From NCBI RefSeq assembly GCF_001402915.1, contig NZ_CP012945.1, forward strand, positions 4,441,501 through 4,505,500: a DNA stretch of 64,000 bases, written 5' to 3'. Each line of letters opens with the position of its first letter. Position 1 is the stretch's first letter. Below are positions 43,005 to 50,526 of this stretch, one piece after another. Under the pieces are notes generated by a model. That model saw only the letters and a program-made list of their open reading frames with translations, ran no database searches and had not been told where the DNA came from. A program made the position numbers and the translations under genes. The DNA comes from Devosia sp. A16 (GTDB lineage Bacteria; Pseudomonadota; Alphaproteobacteria; Rhizobiales; Devosiaceae).

Positions 43005-43017
43005 AATGTCTGACATT
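43005..43017. promoter_or_regulatory. Operator-like palindrome AATGTCTGACATT before the E1 gene
   Basis: The 13-bp sequence is a perfect odd palindrome centred on T, ending one base upstream of the E1 ribosome binding site and inside the gap to the divergent Lrp-type gene. A protein bound here would block the E1 transcript. Its core ATGTCTGACA also occurs at 40525-40534. Candidate binders are the FadR-type regulator (31249-32016) and the adjacent Lrp-type protein. Confidence 0.6.
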
Positions 43018-43095
43018 AACGGTGCACTAGCCGCATGGGTGTTTCCTGCCTATTGTGACTGTTACGTGAGCGTCTTGCGCAGGATTCAGAACGAA

Positions 43096-43584
43096 ATGCC
43101 GTCCAGAGTGGTGAATTCTGCCAAGACCGAACTGACCGGAATCGATCGCCGCATCCTCAGGGCGCTGCAGGAAGATGGCCGCATGACCATCCAGGCGATC
43201 GCCGACCGGGTCGGGCTGTCGGCGTCGCCGTGCCTGCGCCGCATCCGGCAGATGGAAGAGGCGGGGATCATCGCCGCCTATAGCGCGGTCGTCGATCAGA
43301 AGGCGGTCGGGCTGCCGGTTTCGGTGTTCATCTCGATCAAGCTGGAACGGCAACGGGCCGAGGAACTGGACCGCTTCGGCGAGGCGATCGCCGGCTGGCC
43401 GGAGGTGATGGAGTGCTACCTGATGACCGGCCAGTTCGACTTCCTGCTGCGCGTCGTCTGCGCCGATCTCGCCGCCTATGAGGCATTCCTGCGCGAGAAG
43501 CTGACCCAGGTGGCAGGCGTCGGCTCGATCGAGTCGAGCTTCTCGCTCGGCCAGGTGAAATACTCCCGCGTGCTGCCCATCTGA
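43096..43584 (+). CDS. Lrp/AsnC-family transcriptional regulator
   Basis: The 162-residue protein has the Lrp pattern. The N-terminal helix-turn-helix reads LTGIDRRILRALQEDGRMTI, QAIADRVGLSASPCLRRIRQ and MEEAGIIAAYSAVVD, followed by an RAM ligand/oligomerisation domain (VSVFISIKLERQRAEELDRF, PEVMECYLMTGQFDFLLRVV, and the end VGSIESSFSLGQVKYSRVLP). Lrp-type proteins sense amino acids and act on nearby genes. It is divergent from the E1 gene, as mdeR is from mdeAB in Pseudomonas putida, and close to a D-amino-acid-dehydrogenase-like gene. The ATG at 43096 fits the family; GTG and ATG alternatives upstream have no better site. Confidence 0.9.
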   Translation: MPSRVVNSAKTELTGIDRRILRALQEDGRMTIQAIADRVGLSASPCLRRIRQMEEAGIIAAYSAVVDQKAVGLPVSVFISIKLERQRAEELDRFGEAIAGWPEVMECYLMTGQFDFLLRVVCADLAAYEAFLREKLTQVAGVGSIESSFSLGQVKYSRVLPI

Positions 43585-43645
43585 CATGGGTTACGGCGCG
43601 CCCGAACATCGCTACAAGCGGGCGACAGTTTTCCTTGGGTGAGTC

Positions 43646-44893
43646 ATGCAGGCCGACAGCATCGTTCTTGGCGCGGGTATGGTGGGCGTCAGCGTGGCGG
43701 TGCACCTGCAGATGCGGGGCAGGGCGACCGTGCTGGTCGACCGCCGCGGCGCCGGCGAGGAAACCTCTTACGGCAATGCCGGGCTGATCCAGCGCGAAGC
43801 GGTGATGCCACACGCCTTTCCGCAGGGGCTGGGCGAACTGTTCCGCTACGGGCTGAACGACCGAACCGACATGCATTACCACCTGAGCGCGCTGCCGCGC
43901 ATCGCGCCGTTTCTGGCGCGCTACTGGTGGAACTCGCGCCCTGACAATTACCGCCGCGTCGTTGAAACCTATGCCCCGCTGATCGCCCAGTCGATCAACG
44001 AGCACGCGCCGCTGATCGAACGGGCAGGGGCCGGCCACCTGATCGAGAAGAAGGGCTGGTATCTGCTCTATCGCGACAAGGCGAAGCAGGATGAGGGGTA
44101 CCTGAAGGCGGAAACGCTGCGGCGGGAGTTCGGCATCGGCAGCGCCGAGCTTTCGAGCGACGAAATGCACCGGCGTGAGCCCGGGCTCGGCATCCCGCTC
44201 GAAGGTGCGCTGCACTGGACCGACCCGTGGAGCATCCGCGATCCGGGCGGGCTGGTGGTCAAATACCGCGAACTGTTCGAACAGCTTGGCGGTGTGGTGA
44301 TCAAGGCCGACGCGCTGGGCCTGCAGCAGGCTAGTGTCGGCTGGCGCCTGCCGACCGCGGATGGCGTGGTCGAAGCACGTGAGGCGGTGATTGCGCTCGG
44401 CCCATGGGCCGGCGACCTCACCAGCCGGCTCGGCTACCGCCTGCCGCTGGGGGTGAAGCGCGGCTACCACATGCATTTCGGCCAGCCTGCGACGCAGCCG
44501 CTCGGCAACTGGGTTCTCGATACCAGTTACGGGTACCTGCTGACCCCGATGGCCAAGGGCATCCGGCTCACCAGCGGGGCCGAGTTCGCACTGCGCGATG
44601 CACCCTCGACGCCGGTGCAGGTCGACCGCGACGAGCCCCATGCCCGCGAGTTGTTCCCGGGCCTCGGCCAGCGGCTCGAGGCTCAACCGTGGCGTGGCGC
44701 CCGTCCGGCAACGCCCGACATGATGCCGATCATCGGCCCAGCCCCCAGCCACAAGGATCTCTGGTTTGCATTTGGCCACGCCCACCACGGCGTCACGCTC
44801 GGCCCGGTCACTGGCCGGCTGATCGCCGAGATGATCACCGGCGAGAAGCCGTTCGTCGACCCCACGGCGTTTTCGGCGAAGCGGTTTCTCTAG
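43646..44893 (+). CDS. FAD-dependent oxidoreductase, D-amino-acid dehydrogenase-like
   Basis: The 415-residue protein is a DAO-type flavoenzyme. The FAD-binding GxGxxG motif is at the start (SIVLGAGMVGVSVAVHL), followed by VDRRGAGEETSYGNAGLIQ, which is the DadA-type second segment. The substrate domain and the C-terminal flavin segment (RPATPDMMPIIGPAPSHKDL, FAFGHAHHGVTLGPVTG) follow. DadA-type enzymes oxidise D-amino acids to 2-oxoacids and pass electrons to the respiratory chain. Placed beside an oxoacid dehydrogenase E1 and an Lrp-type regulator, it fits a route from an imported amino acid to an acyl-CoA. It lies 61 bases after the regulator gene in the same direction, and ends at a long inverted repeat. 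Confidence 0.88.
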   Translation: MQADSIVLGAGMVGVSVAVHLQMRGRATVLVDRRGAGEETSYGNAGLIQREAVMPHAFPQGLGELFRYGLNDRTDMHYHLSALPRIAPFLARYWWNSRPDNYRRVVETYAPLIAQSINEHAPLIERAGAGHLIEKKGWYLLYRDKAKQDEGYLKAETLRREFGIGSAELSSDEMHRREPGLGIPLEGALHWTDPWSIRDPGGLVVKYRELFEQLGGVVIKADALGLQQASVGWRLPTADGVVEAREAVIALGPWAGDLTSRLGYRLPLGVKRGYHMHFGQPATQPLGNWVLDTSYGYLLTPMAKGIRLTSGAEFALRDAPSTPVQVDRDEPHARELFPGLGQRLEAQPWRGARPATPDMMPIIGPAPSHKDLWFAFGHAHHGVTLGPVTGRLIAEMITGEKPFVDPTAFSAKRFL

Positions 44894-44910
44894 ACGCAAC
44901 ACCGGTGCGG

Positions 44911-45028
44911 GCCGACCCCCACCCTTGATCCCTCCCCCTAAACATGGGGAGGAAGACGCGCCCCTCGATGCCAGTGTTTTGGTCTCCCTCCCCATGTTTA
45001 GGGGGAGGGGGCAGGGGTGGGGGTCGGC
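44911..45028. repeat. Long inverted repeat, type D
   Basis: The left arm (44911-44952) and right arm (about 44987-45028) are nearly complementary over 42 bases, including CCCCCTAAACATGGGGAGG and its mirror. The centre (AAGACGCGCCCCTCGATGCC) is unpaired. It lies in the 318-base gap between the flavoenzyme gene and the TerC gene. The rest of the gap (45029-45211) shows no gene and no recognised riboswitch. Confidence 0.75.
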
Positions 45029-45211
45029 TTGCGCCGACGCCAAGGGCCGGCACCTAAGTCCGCCCTGCCACATTTTGCCGCTGGCCGGGGGCTTGAACTC
45101 GGCGAACGGCGCGCTACGTTTTGCGGGCGGTACCGGGCCCCTCTGACGGCAGCATGACTACGCTCCGTGATGTCGGAACTGCTCCAACGTTCACATGGAG
45201 AGGTCCGGCAT

Positions 45212-46231
45212 ATGGATATGCTGCTCAGCGCCCTTATGGGCGATTTCCTCGGTACTCCCGTCTATTTCTGGGTGGCGTTCCTCGCCATCGTCATCGGTCT
45301 CCTGGTCTTCGACCTGGGCATTCTCAATCGTAACGCGCACGAGATTTCGGCCAAGGAGAGCCTGACGCTCTATGCCGGCTACGTCATCGTCGCTGTGCTG
45401 TTCGGCGTCTGGGTGTGGTTCAGCCGCGGCGCCGAGGCCGGGCTCGAGTTCTATACCGGCTATCTGATCGAACAGAGCCTTGCGATGGACAACATGTTCG
45501 TCATCGCGACCATCTTCGGCTTCCTCGCCATCCCGCGCATCTATCAGCACCGCGTCCTGTTCTGGGGCATTCTCGGGGTGATCGTCTTCCGCGCCCTGCT
45601 GATCGGCCTCGGCGCGGCACTGGTGCACTCGTTCAGCTGGGTGCTGGTGCTGTTCGGCGCCTTCCTGATCTTCACCGGCGTGCGCCTGTTCTCGCACCAG
45701 GACAAGGAACCGGACATCGAGGCCAACCCGATCCTGAAATTCCTGCGCAAGCATTTCCGGATTTCGCAGAGCCTCGACGGCAAGAAGTTCCTGACCAAGC
45801 TGCCCGATACCAAGACCGGCAAGCTGGTCACTTTCCTCACCCCGCTCGGCGTGGCGCTGATCATGGTGGAGACGGTCGACCTGATCTTCGCGGTCGACTC
45901 GGTGCCGGCGGTCTTCGCCGTCACTCAGGACACCTTCATCGTCTACACCTCGAACATCTTCGCCATCCTCGGGCTGCGCGCGCTCTACTTCGCGCTCGCC
46001 GCAGCGATGAACCGGTTCCGCTACCTGCAGGTCTCGCTGGCCATCGTGCTGGTGCTGATCGGCATCAAGGTGGCGCTGGTGCCGTTCGAGGTGAAGATCG
46101 ACACCTTCCTGTCGCTCGCCGTCACTCTCGGCGTCCTCGCCGGTGGCGTATTCTATTCGCTGTGGAAGACTCGCAACGAAAAGGACATCTCGGCCGAGGC
46201 CGAACCTCAGCAGGGCCGGCTGGAGCCGTAA
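45212..46231 (+). CDS. TerC-family membrane protein (Alx-like)
   Basis: The 339-residue inner-membrane protein matches the TerC/Alx family. It has about nine helices, with VYFWVAFLAIVIGLLVFDLG as the first, and the conserved FYTGYLIEQSLAMDNMFVIA, YQHRVLFWGILGVIVFRALL, and TPLGVALIMVETVDLIFAVD followed by SVPAVFAVTQDTFIVYTSN. The acidic residues in EQSLAMDN and ETVDLIFAVDS are the ones proposed to carry metal. In E. coli the homologue Alx responds to alkali and exports manganese; TerC itself is tied to tellurite resistance. ATG at 45212 follows GGAGAGG. No yybP-ykoY riboswitch, often found before such genes, is evident upstream. Confidence 0.9.
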   Translation: MDMLLSALMGDFLGTPVYFWVAFLAIVIGLLVFDLGILNRNAHEISAKESLTLYAGYVIVAVLFGVWVWFSRGAEAGLEFYTGYLIEQSLAMDNMFVIATIFGFLAIPRIYQHRVLFWGILGVIVFRALLIGLGAALVHSFSWVLVLFGAFLIFTGVRLFSHQDKEPDIEANPILKFLRKHFRISQSLDGKKFLTKLPDTKTGKLVTFLTPLGVALIMVETVDLIFAVDSVPAVFAVTQDTFIVYTSNIFAILGLRALYFALAAAMNRFRYLQVSLAIVLVLIGIKVALVPFEVKIDTFLSLAVTLGVLAGGVFYSLWKTRNEKDISAEAEPQQGRLEP

Positions 46232-46251
46232 AGCAGCCCCTCGGAGCAGCG

Positions 46252-46635
46252 TCAGGCCACGATGTCCTGGCGCTGCTCGAGATAGAGCGCGAAGCCCGTC
46301 TGATCGCCGAGCCGCGTCTCGACCGCCCAGGCGTCGAAGCGTTTGCCGTCGCGCAGCATGATGCCGAGCTCGCGTACGTCGACGATATAGCCGGTCGGAA
46401 TGATTGCGGCGCAGACCGGTTCGTTCTGTTCGTTGCGCCGCATCATGAAGCTCTCGTAGACCTTGGCGGGCTCGTCGGCGGTGGCGATGGCGAGCACCTC
46501 GAAATAGGTGTCGCAGACCACGGTACTGGCGAACACCGGGTCGACGAAGGTGTAGGTAGTGCCCTTGTTGGGCGGTTGGGCCAGTGCCGCGACGGGGAAA
46601 AGGACGAGCCCAAGCGCGAGGGGCAAGCCTTTCAT
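46252..46635 (-). CDS. Secreted hypothetical protein
   Basis: No family is recognised. The 127-residue product has a signal peptide (MKGLPLALGLVLFPVAALAQ, cleavage after ALA) and a mature domain of about 107 residues with two cysteines (VVCDTYFEVLAIA and EPVCAAIIPTGY) that could pair. The string CDTYFEVLAIATADEPAK, followed by CAAI and a final beta-rich end, occurs in many small periplasmic proteins of the order. AAGGAGG precedes ATG at good spacing. It is convergent with the TerC gene, 20 bases away. Confidence 0.7.
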   Translation of the reverse strand: MKGLPLALGLVLFPVAALAQPPNKGTTYTFVDPVFASTVVCDTYFEVLAIATADEPAKVYESFMMRRNEQNEPVCAAIIPTGYIVDVRELGIMLRDGKRFDAWAVETRLGDQTGFALYLEQRQDIVA

Positions 46636-46780
46636 GAGGCCTCCTTCCGGAACATCGGCGTTCCTGTCGTTAAATTCGGCGCCCGGGCGAAGGGAGAGGC
46701 CGCAACGAGCGCCTCGTCGTCAACCTAGACGGTACCGACCGGTTGCAGGGCCCTGTTCACGCCTTCGCGACGGCGGGCGC

Positions 46781-47047
46781 CTAATCGTCTGCGCGACGTT
46801 TGTGGTGCTCGCCTTCGTCATTGGCGCCACGCTGGATCGAGCGATCGCCGGTCGAAATCTGGTTCTCGTTGCCAGGACCGGGCTTGGGGTAGCGTTTGGC
46901 GGCGTGCTTCAGCGTCTCGCCCGGGAGGGGCGCATCGGTGCCTTTGCTGTTTTCCGCCTTGGTGACGATCCGCCGGTTCTGCTCGCGGGTAAGCTTGCCC
47001 TGCGTCTTCTCGGCTTCGCGCGGCTCGGTGGTGGATTGCTGGGCCAT
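46781..47047 (-). CDS. Small hydrophilic protein of unknown function
   Basis: The 88-residue product is strongly charged and probably disordered (EPREAEKTQGKLTREQNRR, GETLKHAAKRYPKPGPGNEN), ends in HHKRRADD, and has no cysteine, signal peptide or membrane helix. I do not recognise a family; small stress-induced hydrophilins in alphaproteobacteria look like this. The start at 47047 has AAGGAGG six bases before it. A near-match to an EcfG promoter (GCAAC-N16-CGTT, one mismatch) lies just upstream, at 47076-47100. Confidence 0.65.
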   Translation of the reverse strand: MAQQSTTEPREAEKTQGKLTREQNRRIVTKAENSKGTDAPLPGETLKHAAKRYPKPGPGNENQISTGDRSIQRGANDEGEHHKRRADD

Positions 47048-47075
47048 GTCGGACCTCCTTCGATGAGGAGAGGCC

Positions 47076-47100
47076 AACGTGCGTAGCCGGCATGCGTTGC
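47076..47100 (-). promoter_or_regulatory. Possible EcfG-type promoter, one mismatch
   Basis: On the minus strand GCAAC (47100-47096) and CGTT (47079-47076) are separated by 16 bases; the consensus -35 would be GGAAC. It lies 29 bases before the start codon of the small hydrophilic protein gene, the same distance as in the perfect promoter at 12614-12639. Confidence 0.3.
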
Positions 47101-47107
47101 CAGCAGC

Positions 47108-47683
47108 TCAGGGACGAACGGTCACGACCTCGAGCGTCCCGGCGGGCAGCGGCTTCAGCAGCTCTTCCTCTGGCTTGGTGAGAAACAGCCAGTGCGCCCA
47201 GTCCTCCGGCAGGATCACGCAGACCTGCCGGTCATGATAGGGCGCGATATCGGGGCCCGGCGCCGTCGTCAGCATGGTGAAGCTCAGCGCCCCGTCGGCG
47301 TCCTCGCTCCATAACCCCGCGATCCCCATGATCGGCGAGCCCTTGAGGCTGAAGCGGTGCTTGGTCTTGGGCGACTTCGTCCCGGTGAATTCGAAGAACC
47401 CGGAGAGGATGACGAGGCAGCGTTTCGAGCTGTCGAAGTGCCGCCCGTCGGACTTGAAGTTGAACACCGGTGGCGCCTTGGGCCGCGGCGGCGGCCAGCC
47501 GAACCGCATCGAGACCACCTCGACGCCATTGCCGGCTACCCTGAGGACCGGGCCCATGTCGCCGATGCGGATGTCGTCGGCTTGCGGCAGCTCGGCGGCG
47601 GGCTCGCTGCTGTCGAGCTCCAGCGCCTTGATCGCCTCGAGATACTGCTGGCGGGTGACGTGCTGCTCGTAGTCGTTACACAT
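47108..47683 (-). CDS. SRAP-family protein (YedK/HMCES-like abasic-site sensor)
   Basis: The 191-residue protein belongs to the SOS-response-associated peptidase family, whose members bind abasic sites in single-stranded DNA through a covalent link with cysteine 2. The MCNDYEQ start supplies this cysteine after removal of Met1. Other family residues are the glutamate in LSGFFEFTG and the histidine in APYHDRQVCVILP, with VFNFKSDGRHF and GIAGLWSED between. It is somewhat shorter than E. coli YedK. It would protect replication forks at damaged bases. It follows the LLM oxidoreductase gene by 21 bases in the same direction and may share its transcript. Confidence 0.9.
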   Translation of the reverse strand: MCNDYEQHVTRQQYLEAIKALELDSSEPAAELPQADDIRIGDMGPVLRVAGNGVEVVSMRFGWPPPRPKAPPVFNFKSDGRHFDSSKRCLVILSGFFEFTGTKSPKTKHRFSLKGSPIMGIAGLWSEDADGALSFTMLTTAPGPDIAPYHDRQVCVILPEDWAHWLFLTKPEEELLKPLPAGTLEVVTVRP

Positions 47684-47704
47684 CGCCCATCTCCGCTGCG
47701 GGGC

Positions 47705-48727
47705 TCAGCGCCAGCCGAGCGCCGGCGCCACGTGCTTCAGCACGGACTCGATAACGTGGGCATTGTAGGCGACGCCGAGCTGGTTGGGCACCGTCAGCAG
47801 CAGCGTGTCGGCCGCCTTGATCGCTTCGTCTTCGGCCAACTCCTTGATCAACTGCTCGGGCTCGGCCGCATAGCTCCGGCCGAACACCGCCTGCTTGCCC
47901 GGCTCGATATAGCCGAAATGGTCCTGGCTGCGGCCCTCGCCGCCGAAATAGGCGCGGTCCATGTCGGTGACCAGCGGGAAGATGCTGCGGCTGACCGAGA
48001 CGCGCGGCGTACGCGTATGGCCGGCCTCGGTCCAGGCGGCGCGGAAGGCGGCGATCTGCTCGGCCTGCTGGATGTGGAAGGGCTTGTCGGACTCGGCCAT
48101 CACCAGGGTCGAACTCTGCAGGTTCATCCCCATCTTGCCGGTCCACTGCGCCGTCGGCGTGGTCGCCGCGCCCCACCAGATCCGGTCGCGCAGGCCCGGC
48201 GAATGCGGCTCGAGCCGCAGCAGCCCGGGCGGGTTGGGGAACATCGGGCGCGGGTTGGGCTGCGCGAAGCCCTCGCCGCCGAGCACGTCGAGGAAGACCT
48301 CGGCATGGCCGCGTGCCATGTCGGCATCGGTCTGGCCTTCGGCCGGCACGTAGCCGAAATGCCGGTAGCCATCGATCACCTGCTCGGGCGAGCCGCGGCT
48401 GATGCCCAGTTGCAGCCGGCCGCCGGCGATCAGGTCGGCGGCGCCGGCATCTTCCGCCATGTAGAGCGGGTTCTCGTAGCGCATGTCGATGACGGCGGTG
48501 CCGAGCTCGATCCGCCTGGTCCTGGCGCCGGCAGCGGCCAGCAGCGGGAAGGGCGAGGCCAACTGGCGGGCAAAGTGATGGACGCGGAAATAGGCGCCGT
48601 CGGCGCCCAGTTCCTCGGCCGCCACCGCCAGCTCGATCGACTGCAGCAGCGCGTCGCTTGCCGAGCGGGTCTGCGATTGCGACGAGGGCGTCCAGTGCCC
48701 GAACGAGAGGAAACCGATCTTCTTCAT
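47705..48727 (-). CDS. LLM-class flavin-dependent oxidoreductase
   Basis: The 340-residue protein is a luciferase-like monooxygenase-family TIM barrel, using reduced flavin. It begins MKKIGFLSFGHW and shows LAVAAEELGADGAYFRVHHF, IELGTAVIDMRYENPLYMAE, LIAGGRLQLGISRGSPEQV (the flavin-phosphate region) and RIWWGAATTPTAQW. The substrate is unknown; homologues oxidise aldehydes, alkanesulfonates or coenzyme F420-like partners. ATG at 48727 lies eight bases after AAGG; 13 codons further up there is another start without family support. It is divergent from the CpdA-like gene; the 132-base gap carries mirrored CGGACCTCCTAG and CTAGGAGGCC sequences. Confidence 0.88.
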   Translation of the reverse strand: MKKIGFLSFGHWTPSSQSQTRSASDALLQSIELAVAAEELGADGAYFRVHHFARQLASPFPLLAAAGARTRRIELGTAVIDMRYENPLYMAEDAGAADLIAGGRLQLGISRGSPEQVIDGYRHFGYVPAEGQTDADMARGHAEVFLDVLGGEGFAQPNPRPMFPNPPGLLRLEPHSPGLRDRIWWGAATTPTAQWTGKMGMNLQSSTLVMAESDKPFHIQQAEQIAAFRAAWTEAGHTRTPRVSVSRSIFPLVTDMDRAYFGGEGRSQDHFGYIEPGKQAVFGRSYAAEPEQLIKELAEDEAIKAADTLLLTVPNQLGVAYNAHVIESVLKHVAPALGWR

Positions 48728-48859
48728 GGGTATGACCTTGGCGTTGCCGGACCTCCTAGATGTCACGGCAGGGAAGCGCGATCAACGGCGCCGATCTGTG
48801 TCACGCGCCGGTCATCCGGCGGAGCTAGGAGGCCCGCCATCAACCATGGGGCCACTGCC

Positions 48860-49663
48860 GTGACACTGAAATTCATCGTGATGAGCGACCTGCATCTGGT
48901 AGCGGAGGGCGAGCTGTCGATGACGCTCGACACCGCTGCCCGGCTCGAGACCGCGGTCGAGACCATCAACGCCCGCTATGCCGATGCCGATTTCTGCATC
49001 CTCGCCGGCGATCTCGCCGACCTCGGCCAGGCGGCGGCCTATCGCCGGCTGCAGACGATCCTCGCGAGGCTCAGCATTCCGGTGCACATCACGCTTGGCA
49101 ACCACGACGACCGCCCCACCTTCCTCGCCGTGTTCGGCCAGGAGTTCGCCGGTGAGACCGGCCATGTCGACAAGGTGCTGGATATCAAGGGCTATCGGAT
49201 CATCCTGCTCGATTCGTCCGAGCCGGGCCGCGTCGATGGGGTGCTCGAAGCGCGGCAGATCGACTGGCTCAAGGCGCGCCTGGCCGAGGCCGCCGAAATG
49301 CCGGTGATCGTCATCCTCCACCACAATGCCAATGCACTGCACATCGCGTCCGACACCATCCGTATCCTCGAAGACGGCCCGTTCCTCGCGGCGCTCTCGA
49401 CCCACAACGATATCCGCCAGGTGATCGCCGGCCACGTGCATATCACGTCGACCGCAACCTATCGCGGCATCCCGTTCACCACGCTGGCCGGCGGCCACTA
49501 CTCGGTAAGCTTCAATGTCGACGAGCCGGCCAAGCCGATCCGTCGTCTCACCGGTCCGGGGCAGATGGCCGTGGTGATCGGCACCGAGGACCGTACCACC
49601 GTGCTGTTCGAGGATTTCGTCGACGGCAACGAGGAGATCGTGCTGGCGGCGGCCGCTGAGTAA
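48860..49663 (+). CDS. Calcineurin-like metallophosphoesterase (CpdA-like)
   Basis: The 267-residue protein carries the di-metal phosphoesterase motif set in order: D-x-H in MSDLHL, GD in LAGDLADL, GNHD in ITLGNHDDRP, H in ILHHNAN and GHVH in VIAGHVHITS. This layout matches class III cyclic-nucleotide phosphodiesterases such as CpdA, which hydrolyse cAMP, but substrates of close relatives vary. There is no signal peptide. I placed the start at GTG 48860 because the first strand TLKFIVMSDLHL must be kept; ATG alternatives lie within that motif. It is divergent from the LLM oxidoreductase gene. Confidence 0.85.
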   Translation: MTLKFIVMSDLHLVAEGELSMTLDTAARLETAVETINARYADADFCILAGDLADLGQAAAYRRLQTILARLSIPVHITLGNHDDRPTFLAVFGQEFAGETGHVDKVLDIKGYRIILLDSSEPGRVDGVLEARQIDWLKARLAEAAEMPVIVILHHNANALHIASDTIRILEDGPFLAALSTHNDIRQVIAGHVHITSTATYRGIPFTTLAGGHYSVSFNVDEPAKPIRRLTGPGQMAVVIGTEDRTTVLFEDFVDGNEEIVLAAAAE

Positions 49664-49682
49664 GCCCGCGCAGAGGTGCGCG

Positions 49683-50408
49683 TTACTCGACGCGCACTTC
49701 CTTCACCAGCCCGAGCTTTTGCAGCTTCTTCAGGGCATTGGCGGCTTTGGGGTTGCCGCTGTTGGCCTTAGTGGAGAGATCCTTGACCAGCGAGGCGGCG
49801 TTGCGTGCGTCCCCGGCCTCGTTGAGCATGGTAATGGCCTTGACGTAGTCCACAGTCACGCAGCGCTTTCCCATCTGCATGCCGTGATAGTAGAGCAGCG
49901 CCGCTGAGATCTTGGCGGCTCGGCTCTTGTTCGCATCGGCGAGGATCTGCTCGCAGCTTGGCAGCTTGGCCTGCTCGCGTTCGACGATGCTGGGATCGGC
50001 GATTGCCTGCAGCTGGTGGATCGGCAGCAGTTTCTTGGGCAGGTCGAATGGCACCTTCTTGCGGCCCGTGAGCCCGAAGATGTCGCCTTTGGCCGAGCTC
50101 ACCAGTGTGCTGTTATAGTTCTTCAGCGAGCTGCACTCCCAGCCTCCACCCTTGTGCCGGGTCACCGGGTTGTAGGTGTTCTTGCCGTAGCGGAAGCAGA
50201 TGTCGCTGCCTTCGGTCTTCCATTCGCCGGGCAGCACCTTGGTGTTGCCGGGATACCAGAGCCAGCTCGCGCCGTCGGCCGCCAGATACTCGATCTGCAT
50301 GCCGTGCCCCGGCGAATAGCTCTGCTGGGTCCGGTCGCCGAGCGGGGCGGCAGAGACCGCCGTGACGGCTGCGAGAAGCAGCGCGGCGGCAAATATCAAA
50401 CGACGCAT
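49683..50408 (-). CDS. Secreted protein with C-terminal Sel1/TPR-like domain
   Basis: The 241-residue product has a signal peptide (MRRLIFAAALLLAAVTAVSA). Its N-terminal half (about 22-120) is a beta-rich domain: GMQIEYLAADGASWLWYPGN, GEWKTEGSDICFRYGKNTYN, GGGWECSSLKNY. It contains two cysteines and resembles DUF995-like exported proteins. The C-terminal half (about 150-241) is helical and related to the protein at 28343-28699 (KRCVTVDYVKAITMLNEAGD, KANSGNPKAANALKKLQKLG). The whole is probably periplasmic, with unknown role. ATG at 50408 follows GGGGGGAAC. The gene before and after it are unrelated. Confidence 0.78.
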   Translation of the reverse strand: MRRLIFAAALLLAAVTAVSAAPLGDRTQQSYSPGHGMQIEYLAADGASWLWYPGNTKVLPGEWKTEGSDICFRYGKNTYNPVTRHKGGGWECSSLKNYNSTLVSSAKGDIFGLTGRKKVPFDLPKKLLPIHQLQAIADPSIVEREQAKLPSCEQILADANKSRAAKISAALLYYHGMQMGKRCVTVDYVKAITMLNEAGDARNAASLVKDLSTKANSGNPKAANALKKLQKLGLVKEVRVE

Positions 50409-50526
50409 GAAAATGTTCCCCCCAAAGTAATGCGAGACGCGTCGCACGGCTTCAGGGGAAAGACAAGTATCCCCGCTCCACACGGGTGCGAGGATATTGC
50501 GCGCGATAGTGTACGGGGGGAATGGC

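Noticed and set aside
45029-45211. yybP-ykoY manganese riboswitch before the TerC gene
   Set aside because: Such riboswitches often precede this family, but I could not find the conserved core in the leader.
47357-48850. Plus-strand frame that runs into the metallophosphoesterase gene
   Set aside because: The part before 48860 is antisense to the LLM oxidoreductase and SRAP genes; the enzyme domain begins at the GTG.
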